From NCBI GenBank assembly GCA_937923585.1, contig CALDSM010000010.1:1-12941 (forward strand): a stretch of DNA of 12,941 nucleotides, written 5' to 3'. Positions 1 to 7,400 of this stretch are shown piece by piece. The DNA is from an uncultured bacterium (lineage in GTDB: Bacteria; Hydrogenedentota; Hydrogenedentia; Hydrogenedentales; CAITNO01). Position 1 is the first letter of the stretch. Every line of letters starts with the position of its first letter. The notes under the pieces are model-generated. The model ran no database searches. It worked only from the letters and a program-made list of their open reading frames with translations, and was not told where the DNA came from. The position numbers were made by a program, and so were the translations under genes.

Positions 1-2727
1 ACCCACCTTGCCGTGGAATGGGAAGAGCGCGACCTGTCGCGATGGATCGCCGTGGTTCCCCTTTCCAAGGAGTGGACCCAGTATGCCCTGACGCCCGATG
101 ACTTCCACTACTGGGAGAGCGTTCCCGCACGCAAAGACGGCCGCCTCAACTTCATGAATGTGGGGCGGCTGGGCATTACGCTCGCGTTCACCCACACCGG
201 TTATGTGGACCGGGATTTGAAGTATGAAGTGGGTCCAATCTTTGCCGCCAAGCTGGAGGAGAAGTACAGGGAAGCCTTCCGCGGGTACACCGTCCCCCCC
301 GTCGAAACGCTGTGCCCCGGTTACAAGTTCTTTGCGCCGCAGGACGTGGCAAGTCTCACCTCCTGCGGTTTCGCCAGCGAAGCTGCCTTGGCACTTCCCA
401 GTGGGGAGTTACAGGCCATGCATCCGCGCCCGCAGGCGTTTGGTTTTGACAAGAAGCGCAACTGGGCCTGGGAGCCGATTCTCACGGCACAGTCGGACAA
501 GGGCGACATGCGCGGCACCGTCGGTGCCATGATCACCCACACGGACGGCCCTTACAAGGGCGGCATGTGGGTGTCGATCGGCATTGGCGACCGGTCCTGG
601 TACCTGTCATCGGAAGGCAGGAAGGTTCTGGCCGCCGTGGCGGAACGGTTGAAGACGCCGCTGGCGCTCATAGACGCTGGGACCGATCATTACGCCTATT
701 TTGAAGGACAGCCCGTCCGTCTGGGGATGACTGTCTCGAATCAGGATGCGACCGCAGAAAACCATGTTGAGGGACTGGTGCGCGTCACAAGAGGCGGGCA
801 GGCCCTGCATGAAGAGCAACTCGCACTCACCCTGGCTCCGGGTGAAACAGCCTCCGCAGAGAGACCATGGCAGCCCGACCAACGGGATGACAACGGATAC
901 ACTGTGGAAATCAGAGTCACATCCAATGGAGTTCTGCTCGGCCAGGGCACGCATGACATGACCGTGTGGCGTCCCAAGGCCAACCCTGATTTTGTGGCCG
1001 TTAAGAACGGCGAGTTTACCCTTGCTGGAAAACGCTGGCGTCCGCACGGCGTGAACTACATGCCCTCCTCGGGAATCGCCGCTGAGGACCTTAAATACTT
1101 CGAGCAGTGGCTGAGTCCGCAATCTTATGACCCGGCTGTGATCCAGCGCGATTTGGAACGCTGCCATTCGCTGGGCTTCAACGCACTGAGCGTGTTCCTC
1201 TACAAAGACTACACCCAGGACCAGAATCTTATAGACCTTCTGGTCCGCATGGACAGGCTCGGGATGAAGGCGAATGTCTCCCTGCGTCCGGGCACGCCCG
1301 TGGAAGCGCCGCCCGTCGAGGCTTGCGAGATGATTAAGGCCCTTCGCCTGGCTGATAACGATACGGTCTTCGCCTATGATCTGGCGTGGGAACCCCAGTT
1401 CCGCCCCTTCGAGCGCGACCCCTTCAACGGCGCATGGGAAGCGTGGATCGTGGAACGCTTCGGCAGTGTCGAGAACGCGGAGAAACTCTGGAACTTCGCC
1501 ATTCCCCGTGACAAAGACGGAAAGATCCTGAACTTCAGCGAGAATATGATCGGGCATGAGGGTCCATGGAGCCCCTATGTGGCCGCGTACCGCAGGTTCC
1601 TCGACACCCTGCTCTACGAGAAGTACTCGGCGGCCCGGACCCTGGTCAGAAGCGTGGCCCCCAACCACCAGGTGAGTTTCCGCATGTCCATGGCCAGCGA
1701 CCCGACCGACAGCCAGACCAACACCTTCGTTTACGACTTCGCCTATCTCGCCGGGGCCGTGGACGTTCTTGAGCCCGAGGCCTACGGCCGCATCGGCGAC
1801 TGGGAGCGCGTGAAACCCGGCTGGTTCACCCGCGAATACGCCCGCTGGGCAAATCAGGCCATTCCGATGATCTGGGCCGAAGCCGGCGTCCACACCTGGG
1901 ACATGGCCGGCATGTCCACACCGCCGGACAAACTGGCGTTTCAGGCACAGTTCTACACCGACTTTTACAAGATGATGATCCAGAGCGGCGCCGACGGAAT
2001 CTTCTGGTGGTGGTACCCGGGCGGATTCCGAACGAACGAAAACAGTGACTACGGCATCATCAACCCGGACGGCACGGACCGTCCCGTGTCGACGGTGATA
2101 CGTAACCACGCAAAGGCCTTCCTCGAAGCCCCCTCCCTCCCCACCGTGACACGGGAACTGGCATTCGACAGGGACAAGCACACCAATGGTCTGAGCGGTG
2201 TCTACAAGGAACTGGAACAGACCTTCTGGGGTGAGATTGGTGCAGGCGGCACGCCCGGATTGCACACAGACGGCACGGGCACCGACTCGGCCATCTGCCC
2301 CCTGACCGGCGTGGGCAACCTGACCGGTCCGGGAACTTATCCCCCCAAGTATCTCGATGCCTTCTTTGACCGCGTTGAGGTGCAGTCTGCCGCGGGAGAC
2401 TGGACCCCGGTGCGCAACGGTGCGTCGGTGCAGGTGGGCAACAGCGCCCCTGTTCGTGCCCGCATTACCATGACCAACCTGGGCGAGGCCGCCTTGCTCT
2501 GTACAGAGGATGCCGCCTCCCGGCCAGGGGCGGTCTTCCTGGAAGTGCACGGGGTCCGCTCCACGCGCACGCCCCTGCCCAAGACACTCAAGAAGTTCGA
2601 GCAGGCGATCGTCGAAATCGTTCTGTCCGAAGTCCCCTTAACCACCGCTCAGACCGCTGACATTGGCATGAATGCAGACAACAGGGCTTTGTTTGGACCA
2701 AAGTACAAAGTCCATTTGGCGCCCTGA
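1..2727 (+). CDS. Multidomain glycoside hydrolase, clan GH-A type (5'-truncated)
   Basis: Probably a secreted enzyme cleaving a plant- or algal-type glycan; the substrate cannot be told. The frame is open to the window edge (codons for THLA precede the first GTG at 13), so the true N terminus lies upstream. Numbering from that GTG, the first ~75 residues resemble the end of a beta-sandwich carbohydrate-binding domain. About 90-215 is unrecognised. About 220-325 looks like an Ig-like beta domain. About 330-710 looks like a TIM barrel, opening with GKRWRPHGVNYMPSS. Its likely acid/base is Glu460 (DLAWEPQF, codon 1390-1392) and its likely nucleophile Glu623 (WAEAGVHTW, codon 1879-1881), followed by the aromatic run GIFWWWYPGGF. 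The last ~190 residues form an accessory beta-rich domain. The two Glu residues, 163 apart, suit clan GH-A (GH2/5/42-like), but I cannot name the family. The long antisense frame across it is a high-GC artefact. Confidence 0.8.
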   Translation, partial: THLAVEWEERDLSRWIAVVPLSKEWTQYALTPDDFHYWESVPARKDGRLNFMNVGRLGITLAFTHTGYVDRDLKYEVGPIFAAKLEEKYREAFRGYTVPPVETLCPGYKFFAPQDVASLTSCGFASEAALALPSGELQAMHPRPQAFGFDKKRNWAWEPILTAQSDKGDMRGTVGAMITHTDGPYKGGMWVSIGIGDRSWYLSSEGRKVLAAVAERLKTPLALIDAGTDHYAYFEGQPVRLGMTVSNQDATAENHVEGLVRVTRGGQALHEEQLALTLAPGETASAERPWQPDQRDDNGYTVEIRVTSNGVLLGQGTHDMTVWRPKANPDFVAVKNGEFTLAGKRWRPHGVNYMPSSGIAAEDLKYFEQWLSPQSYDPAVIQRDLERCHSLGFNALSVFLYKDYTQDQNLIDLLVRMDRLGMKANVSLRPGTPVEAPPVEACEMIKALRLADNDTVFAYDLAWEPQFRPFERDPFNGAWEAWIVERFGSVENAEKLWNFAIPRDKDGKILNFSENMIGHEGPWSPYVAAYRRFLDTLLYEKYSAARTLVRSVAPNHQVSFRMSMASDPTDSQTNTFVYDFAYLAGAVDVLEPEAYGRIGDWERVKPGWFTREYARWANQAIPMIWAEAGVHTWDMAGMSTPPDKLAFQAQFYTDFYKMMIQSGADGIFWWWYPGGFRTNENSDYGIINPDGTDRPVSTVIRNHAKAFLEAPSLPTVTRELAFDRDKHTNGLSGVYKELEQTFWGEIGAGGTPGLHTDGTGTDSAICPLTGVGNLTGPGTYPPKYLDAFFDRVEVQSAAGDWTPVRNGASVQVGNSAPVRARITMTNLGEAALLCTEDAASRPGAVFLEVHGVRSTRTPLPKTLKKFEQAIVEIVLSEVPLTTAQTADIGMNADNRALFGPKYKVHLAP

Positions 2728-2872
2728 CCAAGATTGGAACCCGCTGTGCGGGCAGACATTTCCGGCGTAACAGACCGCTGTCGTCCGCAGACGGATTGCA
2801 GCCGCCAGAACTCAAACGTTGGCACCCTGATTTAAAGTTGCTAATCCTAATCATGTTGTGATATATTCTGTT

Positions 2873-2901
2873 TTGAGCCACCTGTCTGGCTTTGTTATAC
2901 T
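2873..2901 (+). promoter_or_regulatory. Sigma70-like promoter of sat
   Basis: A -35 TTGAGC (2873-2878) and a -10 TATACT (2896-2901) are separated by 17 bases. The -10 is extended by TG at 2893-2894 (TGTTATACT). Transcription would start near 2908 and leave a leader of about 59 bases. That leader holds a small imperfect hairpin (2919-2926 with 2931-2938, loop CGTC) just before the ribosome binding site. A second candidate lies upstream: TTGCTA (2838-2843), 18 bases, TATATT (2862-2867). Both are read by eye. Confidence 0.6.
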
Positions 2902-2966
2902 GAATCTGGTTGTCTGACAGGGTACCCGTCGGTAACCTTTGAACCTAACCCGGAAAGAATTACACG

Positions 2967-4130
2967 ATGAGCATTCAACCGCACGGCAATGTCCTCGTAA
3001 ACCGTTTCTTCCAATCCCCCGTGGACCGGGAAAAGAGCCTTGCCCTGGCGGCATCGCTTCCCCGCATCCAGGTGGATGCCTACGCCTCCTTCGACATAGA
3101 CGGGATTGCGAAGGGCATTTTCAGCCCGCTGACCGGATTTATGAATGAGGAACAGACGCTTCGCGTGCTGGACACCATGGAACTGGCGCCCGGCATCCCC
3201 TGGACCATTCCCATTCTGCTTTCCGTGTCTGAGGAACAGGCGAAAGCCCTCGAACCGGGCAGCGACGTGGCCATTGAGGACGACCGCGGCGCCCTGGTGG
3301 CCATTCTCCATCTGGCATCGAAATTCCGGCTGGACAAGAACCACCTCTGCGAGAAGGTGTACCGCACCACCGACACGGCCCATCCCGGCGTGGCCTATAC
3401 CGCCGGCATGGGCGACGTCTTTCTCGCCGGCGACATAGACGTCCTGCAGGACCGCGAAGTCGAATTCCAGGAATACAACCTGACACCGGCGCAGACCCGC
3501 GCTGCGTTCGATGCGCGGAAATGGCGGCGGACCGTGGCCTTCCAGACGCGCAATCCCATTCACCGCGCGCACGAGTACCTGACCAAATGCGCGCTCGAAA
3601 TGTGCGACGGCCTGCTCATCCATCCGCTCATGGGCACCACCAAGAGCGACGACATCCCCGGCGATGTCCGCATGCGCTGCTACCAGGTGCTGCTGGAGAA
3701 GTACTACCCGCAGGACCACGTGATGCTGTCCATCATGCCCGTGAACATGCGCTATGCCGGCCCGCGCGAGGCCATCATGCACGCCATCATCCGCAAGAAC
3801 TACGGCTACACGCACTTCATCGTGGGCCGCGACCATGCGGGTGTCGGCAACTATTACGGCACTTACGACGCTCACTACATTTTCGACGAGGTGGACCCTG
3901 TCGCGCTCGGCATCACGCCCATCTTCTTCGACCACACGTTCTACTCGAAACGGACCGGAGAAATGGCCAGCAAGAAGACCTGCCCCGGCACTGCCGAGGA
4001 ACATGTGATGCTCAGCGGCACGAAAGTGCGGGAAATGCTCAACCGGGGCGAGGCGCCCCCCATGGAGTTCACCCGGCCCGAGGTGGCCAAGGTGCTGATT
4101 GACTGGGCGACGGGCGGTGCAGGCGCCTGA
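2967..4130 (+). CDS. sat: Sulfate adenylyltransferase (ATP sulfurylase)
   Basis: Cytoplasmic enzyme making adenosine 5'-phosphosulfate and pyrophosphate from ATP and sulfate, the first step of sulfate activation; it can also run in reverse. The 387-residue product matches single-subunit Sat in length and has no fused APS kinase. Family signatures are QTRNPIHRAHE at Q193-E203 (the nucleotide- and sulfate-binding QxRNP plus HxxH) and GRDHAGVG from Gly287. The C-terminal part has the usual LSGTKVREML followed by PEV. The start ATG has GGAAAGAA at 2952-2959 in a suitable position. No cysC, cysH, apr or sulfate transporter gene lies in the window, so assimilatory and dissimilatory use cannot be told apart. 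The gene has its own promoter and seems to be transcribed alone. Confidence 0.96.
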   Translation: MSIQPHGNVLVNRFFQSPVDREKSLALAASLPRIQVDAYASFDIDGIAKGIFSPLTGFMNEEQTLRVLDTMELAPGIPWTIPILLSVSEEQAKALEPGSDVAIEDDRGALVAILHLASKFRLDKNHLCEKVYRTTDTAHPGVAYTAGMGDVFLAGDIDVLQDREVEFQEYNLTPAQTRAAFDARKWRRTVAFQTRNPIHRAHEYLTKCALEMCDGLLIHPLMGTTKSDDIPGDVRMRCYQVLLEKYYPQDHVMLSIMPVNMRYAGPREAIMHAIIRKNYGYTHFIVGRDHAGVGNYYGTYDAHYIFDEVDPVALGITPIFFDHTFYSKRTGEMASKKTCPGTAEEHVMLSGTKVREMLNRGEAPPMEFTRPEVAKVLIDWATGGAGA

Positions 4131-4180
4131 CATCCGGACGCGAGGCGGCATGCGCACCCGCAACCTCTGACTGTCCATCA

Positions 4181-4215
4181 CCGGCCGCGGTGCCGGCGCG
4201 GTTTCGACCGCGCTG
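4181..4215 (+). terminator. Hairpins after sat, possible terminator
   Basis: A perfect 7-bp stem, GCGCGGT (4196-4202) with ACCGCGC (4207-4213), closes a TTCG tetraloop. It extends by two pairs (one a G-T wobble) to 4194 and 4215. It competes with an upstream hairpin, CCGGC (4181-4185) with GCCGG (4192-4196). No T run follows, so this may stop transcription poorly or work through Rho. It sits directly before the next promoter. Confidence 0.4.
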
Positions 4216-4216
4216 A

Positions 4217-4247
4217 TTGCGAAACTGATTCCCCCTGTTGCTATACT
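4217..4247 (+). promoter_or_regulatory. Extended -10 promoter of the glycosyltransferase gene
   Basis: TGCTATACT (4239-4247) is an extended -10 element. A weak -35, TTGCGA (4217-4222), is 19 bases from the hexamer, which is long, so the TG extension probably carries the activity. Transcription would start near 4254 and give a leader of over 230 bases. An ATG at 4248 that opens a 63-codon frame overlaps the -10 itself and would not be transcribed. Confidence 0.5.
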
Positions 4248-4253
4248 ATGCCC

Positions 4254-4486
4254 CTTCGCCGTCGAAACGGGGTTCCAATCGGCCGATACGGTCGAAACAG
4301 TGGGCTCCCCACGACAGCCCCAATTTCGCCGCAGACAAGATTCTGGACGCGCCCGTCGGCCGCTGACGGATTCAATTCTGCGACGGGGATCCAACGCCGG
4401 CGAAGGAGCATGCGATCCGCGACCGCCTGCTCGATTTGACCCATATTGAGTAATCAGCGGCAAGCAGCAGCGGCGAGCGGATTGAA
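4254..4486 (+). other. Long leader, possible decayed coding segment
   Basis: No intact gene is seen here. The reading frame of the downstream glycosyltransferase continues upward through protein-like text, for example SPNFAADKILDAPVGR (ending at TGA 4364-4366) and AKEHAIRDRLLDLTHIE (ending at TAA 4451-4453). It has no usable start. This could be a remnant of a longer or separate gene broken by two stops, or chance in GC-rich sequence. An AAGGAG at 4403-4408 is one base from an ATG, too close to serve a 9-codon frame. Confidence 0.2.
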
Positions 4487-5551
4487 ATGTTTCTCGGTGT
4501 CAGCACATTAACGGAATACGGGCGGTCGTATGCGTTTCCCAACGACGGAATCGAAGTCCGATTCCTCCAGTATGCGCTCCGGGCGGTACGACAATTGGAC
4601 CCCGGCCTGCGGATTGCGGTCTTCACCGACCCCGGCACGCACGACGCGTTTCCCGACTTTGAGCGGATTTGCATAGAGGGACAGAATCCGGCCCTTCTCG
4701 GCGGACGTGGAGCACTGCTGGCACGGGCCGCGCGCCGCATGGGCGTGAACACGGTCCTTGCCCCCATGTCCTGCCCCCTCCCGCCCCATCATTCCTTCAT
4801 GCAGATTCTCTTCCTGACCGATCTGCTCTTTCTGGGCGCGGCGAACGGGAAGGAAGTGGCCTCGGCCGACCGTCTGTCGCGGCACGCGCGCAAGGCGCTT
4901 CGGGAGTCTGGGGGCCTTCTGTGTACCTCCCATGCGCTGCAACGGTCATGCACTGCGTGCCTGGGACTGGGCATGGAACGGATTTTCGTCGCTCCGCCGG
5001 GCGTTTCCGACGTCTTCCAAAAGAGCTTCACGCCCATTGCCAAACCGCCCTACGGCCTGCTTCCCATCAACCGCTATACGATTCCCTGCCTGCCCGTCCT
5101 GCGGGATGCACTGAAGAAGCGCCCCGAACTCTTCCCCCCGATGCTCGTCGTCACCGGCCCCTCCCAGATTCCGGAACTGGAGGATTTCGGATGCGCCATA
5201 CTGCGCATCGAACGCTGCCCCGACACGGCGCTCGCCTCGCTGCTGCAGCACGCCGACATGCTGCTCTATCCGGCCATTGAGGATGGTTGCGGCTCCCCTG
5301 TCATTGAGGCGCTGCGCGCCGGAACACCTGTGCTCACCACGCGCGCCGGTGCGCCCGCCGAGTGGGGCGGCAATGTGCCGGCCTACTGCGACCCCCAGAA
5401 CATAACCTCCATATTCCAGGCACTCCGCCGCTTCCATGATGAGACTCCCGCCGAGCGCCAGGACCGGCTCGCCATGGGCCGCGGCGCCGCCAGCGAAGCC
5501 ACGTGGGAACGCTGCGCCTGGAAACTCCTTGCCGCGCTGAAACGATCCTGA
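4487..5551 (+). CDS. Glycosyltransferase, GT4-like (GT-B fold)
   Basis: Likely transfers a sugar from a nucleotide donor to a surface polysaccharide, glycolipid or protein; donor and acceptor are unknown. The product is 354 residues, as usual for GT4, with no signal peptide or membrane segment. The C-terminal half has the GT4 donor-site block: ADMLLYPAIEDGCGSPVIE, then ALRAGTPVLTT. The usual EX7E pair reads Asp266-X7-Glu274, with Asp replacing the first Glu, though Glu265 lies next to it. The N-terminal Rossmann-like half is divergent. The start ATG has only a weak GAG/GCGGA-type binding site; the nearest in-frame stop is 36 bases upstream, with no other ATG between. No polysaccharide genes adjoin it, so its pathway cannot be read from context. 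Confidence 0.78.
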   Translation: MFLGVSTLTEYGRSYAFPNDGIEVRFLQYALRAVRQLDPGLRIAVFTDPGTHDAFPDFERICIEGQNPALLGGRGALLARAARRMGVNTVLAPMSCPLPPHHSFMQILFLTDLLFLGAANGKEVASADRLSRHARKALRESGGLLCTSHALQRSCTACLGLGMERIFVAPPGVSDVFQKSFTPIAKPPYGLLPINRYTIPCLPVLRDALKKRPELFPPMLVVTGPSQIPELEDFGCAILRIERCPDTALASLLQHADMLLYPAIEDGCGSPVIEALRAGTPVLTTRAGAPAEWGGNVPAYCDPQNITSIFQALRRFHDETPAERQDRLAMGRGAASEATWERCAWKLLAALKRS

Positions 5552-5571
5552 TTCCGCCATGTCACTGCCGC

Positions 5572-5656
5572 CATTGCGGGCGAAGCGAGGAAATCTCCCG
5601 GAGCCAGAGTTGAACCCTGGGAAGTCGCGGGCGCGAGATTGTTTCGCTTTGCTGCC
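5572..5656. repeat. MITE-like inverted-repeat element
   Basis: The left end (about 5573-5597, ATTGCGGGCGAAGCGAGG then AAATCTC) and the right end (5635-5656, GAGATTGTTTCGCTTTGCTG onward) are imperfect inverted repeats around a 37-base centre. The ends resemble the widespread dispersed motif ATTGCGAGCGAAGCGAAGCAATCTC known from many bacterial intergenic regions (from memory, not searched). It starts 20 bases after the glycosyltransferase stop and has no credible coding frame. The next ~115 bases (5657-5774) hold nothing I recognise. Confidence 0.55.
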
Positions 5657-5774
5657 AAGAAGATCGGCATGTTCTCCGTTTGGGGTACCGGGTCTTGAAT
5701 ACGGTTTATCTTCAGGCGTCGTGCGGTCTGCCTCTCCCCAACCTGCTTCAAAAGGCTGTGCTGCCGTGCGACTT

Positions 5775-5870
5775 GTCCTTCTTAGTCCGCTTCAGCGGGC
5801 TCCTCTTTGCCCCCGGCTTTAGCCGGGGGGTGACGGCAAGGGAAAGAAGGACAGCGCGCTTCAGCGTGCT
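5775..5870. repeat. Cluster of three REP-like palindromes
   Basis: Three short hairpins share the centre GC-TTYA-GC but differ in stem. They are AGTCCGC-TTCA-GCGGGCT (5784-5801), CCCCCGGC-TTTA-GCCGGGGG (5810-5829) and AGCGCGC-TTCA-GCGTGCT (5853-5870). A perfect 9-base inverted pair, GTCCTTCTT (5775-5783) and AAGAAGGAC (5844-5852), encloses the first two. A conserved loop with covarying stems is typical of REP or BIME-type sequences mobilised by RAYT (IS200/IS605-related) transposases. No such transposase gene is in the window. Confidence 0.65.
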
Positions 5871-5924
5871 TCTCCCTGGCTTGAGCTTTTAACCCAAGTG
5901 GGAACCGCCCGACCATCCCCAAAG

Positions 5925-5957
5925 GGCAAGGGAAGCGCGTCGCTGACGCCGCTTCCC
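5925..5957. repeat. Strong bulged hairpin
   Basis: GGGAAGC-GCGTC (5930-5941) pairs with GACGC-C-GCTTCCC (5945-5957). This gives 12 pairs with one bulged C and a GCT triloop. Its left foot carries GGCAAGGGAA (5925-5934), which also occurs at 5835-5844 beside the REP-like cluster, suggesting common origin. No T run follows on either strand, so it is not an obvious terminator. Confidence 0.45.
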
Positions 5958-5966
5958 CGTGCGGCG

Positions 5967-6009
5967 AAAAAGACGGCGGCAGCGTCCAGAAAACCCAGAC
6001 ACTGCCGCC
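5967..6009 (-). terminator. Rho-independent terminator of serC
   Basis: Read on the minus strand, GGCGGCAGTGTC (6009-5998) pairs with GACGCTGCCGCC (5986-5975). That is 12 pairs with one T-G wobble and an 11-base loop. GTC and a run of five T (5971-5967) follow. It begins 25 bases after the serC stop codon and is the clearest terminator serving a minus-strand gene in the window. Confidence 0.85.
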
Positions 6010-6034
6010 GCAACAGATGTTCTTGCTGTCGAGA

Positions 6035-7123
6035 CTATCCGTTTGTGCGCTGGAATTCCAGCATGAAATCGCGCAGGGCCTGGCACCCTTCAACAGGCAT
6101 TGCATTGTAGATGGATGCGCGGCAACCACCGACGGACCGGTGTCCCTTCAACCCGTCCAAGCCCGCCTTCGTGGCCTGATCAATGAACAGCTTCTCCTGC
6201 TCCTCGCTGGGCAGCCGGAACGTCACGTTCATCTTGGAACGGTACGCCTTGTCGGCGTGGCCGCGATAGTATCCGCCACTGCTGTCAATGGCGTCGTACA
6301 GCAACCCCGCCTTCTTCTCATTGATTTCCGCGATCTTCTCCAGGCCGCCGATTTCGCTGCGCAGCCACTTCGCCACCAGGCCGATGATGTAGATCGTGAA
6401 CGTGGAGGGCGTGTTGTACAGCGAATCGTTCTCCACCATGACCTTGTAGTCCAGCAGCGCGGGAAGCCCTTCCGGAACGCGCTCCAGCATGTCCCTGCGA
6501 AGAATCACCACGGCCGTGCCGGACGGCCCCACGTTTTTCTGCGCGCCGGCGTAAATCATCGCGTACTTGTCGGCGGCGATGGGCCGCGACATGAAATCGG
6601 ACGAGGCGTCGCAGAACAGCGGCTTGCCCTTGACGTCGGGCTCCCCGATTATCTCGATGCCCTGAATCGTCTCATTGGACGTGATATGCACATATTCCGC
6701 CGCCGGGTCCAGGTCCAGTTCGCCGTCTTCCGGCATGCGCACGTAATTGTCGGCCTTGCCCGACCACGCAGTCCGCGTGGTGCCAAAACGCTGGGCATCC
6801 TTCATCGCCTTGCTCGCCCAGGAACCGACATTGACGTAGTCCGCCGTCCTGCCGGCAAGGAAGTTCATCGCCAGCATGGAGAACTGAAGCGTCGCCCCGC
6901 CCGGCGTAAACAGCACCTCGTAGTCGTCGGACAGGTTGAGCAGCGCCTTGATGTCCGCCTTCGCGTCGCCGAGAATTTTGGCGAAGGCCTTGGAACGGTG
7001 GCTGATCTCCATCACGGACGCACCCGCGCCCGGATAGCAAAGCAGTTCGGCCTGTGCCTGCTCCAGCACCGGCAGCGGCAGTGCCGCCGGGCCTGCCGAA
7101 AAATTAAACACCCGTTCCGTCAT
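6035..7123 (-). CDS. serC: Phosphoserine aminotransferase
   Basis: PLP enzyme converting 3-phosphohydroxypyruvate and glutamate to O-phosphoserine and 2-oxoglutarate in serine synthesis. The same enzyme serves the 4-hydroxythreonine phosphate step of pyridoxal phosphate synthesis in bacteria that use that route. The 362-residue product matches the family (about 360). It begins MTERVFNFSAGPAALPLPVL, the SerC-type opening, and the Schiff-base lysine is Lys196 in YAGAQKNVGPSG. The ATG at 7123 is chosen over one at 7264 because it has AAGGAG (7137-7132) eight bases upstream and matches the family N terminus. The longer version would also begin upstream of the promoter. It is divergent from adk and ends at a strong terminator. 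No serA or serB lies nearby. Confidence 0.96.
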   Translation of the reverse strand: MTERVFNFSAGPAALPLPVLEQAQAELLCYPGAGASVMEISHRSKAFAKILGDAKADIKALLNLSDDYEVLFTPGGATLQFSMLAMNFLAGRTADYVNVGSWASKAMKDAQRFGTTRTAWSGKADNYVRMPEDGELDLDPAAEYVHITSNETIQGIEIIGEPDVKGKPLFCDASSDFMSRPIAADKYAMIYAGAQKNVGPSGTAVVILRRDMLERVPEGLPALLDYKVMVENDSLYNTPSTFTIYIIGLVAKWLRSEIGGLEKIAEINEKKAGLLYDAIDSSGGYYRGHADKAYRSKMNVTFRLPSEEQEKLFIDQATKAGLDGLKGHRSVGGCRASIYNAMPVEGCQALRDFMLEFQRTNG

Positions 7124-7234
7124 AGTCTTCTCTCCTTGGTTGGTGCGGTCGTTGAACGCGGGACCGTTGCGCCATCTGCCCGGCCCCGGTCTGAATGGGC
7201 CGCCCGATCGAGCGGGCAATGATGAACAGTGGGA

Positions 7235-7264
7235 ATTATACGCCAATGCGAGGCCAAACCCCAA
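7235..7264 (-). promoter_or_regulatory. Promoter of serC
   Basis: Read on the minus strand, the -10 is a perfect TATAAT (7240-7235). A weak -35 candidate, TTGGGG (7264-7259), lies 18 bases upstream. Transcription would start near 7228 and give a leader of about 105 bases before the ATG at 7123. I see no riboswitch-like fold in that leader. Confidence 0.5.
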
Positions 7265-7307
7265 AACGAATTGTGCTAAACACGCGGGGAAGTCCGGGTG
7301 TCCGGTA

Positions 7308-7316
7308 TGCTATACT
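7308..7316 (+). promoter_or_regulatory. Extended -10 element before adk
   Basis: TGCTATACT is the same extended -10 as upstream of the glycosyltransferase gene. No good -35 is found at the normal spacing. Transcription would start near 7323, about 78 bases before the adk start codon. It faces away from the serC promoter in the shared 277-base spacer. Confidence 0.45.
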
Positions 7317-7400
7317 CCCGCCGCGGGGATTTGTCCCTATTCGTCTTTCGGTCAATCAAATCAACCTTGGCGAAGCTATCGCCAGCAGAAAGGATCGGCA

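Noticed and set aside
607..2550. A 647-codon open frame antisense to the glycoside hydrolase
   Set aside because: Long antisense frames are normal opposite high-GC genes with G/C third positions; the translation shows no family motifs and the plus strand has clear domains.
2908..2966. Riboswitch in the sat leader
   Set aside because: The leader is only about 59 bases and holds one small mismatched hairpin; it is too short for SAM-type riboswitches and lacks their conserved cores.
4248..4439. A 63-codon frame upstream of the glycosyltransferase gene
   Set aside because: Its ATG lies within or just after the -10 element and would precede the transcription start; the product is Arg-rich and lacks a ribosome binding site.
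2895..4463. A 522-codon open frame antisense to sat
   Set aside because: It mirrors the strongly conserved sat gene and has no recognisable motif or ribosome binding site.
5572..5870. CRISPR array
   Set aside because: The repeats are palindromes with differing stems and irregular spacing, not identical direct repeats with uniform spacers.
5559..5892. Two overlapping small plus-strand frames in the repeat-rich spacer
   Set aside because: They run through the inverted-repeat element and the palindromes, lack ribosome binding sites, and have no protein-like features.
6017..7222. A 401-codon plus-strand frame opposite serC
   Set aside because: serC is unmistakable on the other strand, and this frame runs through the serC start region and starts just past its terminator.
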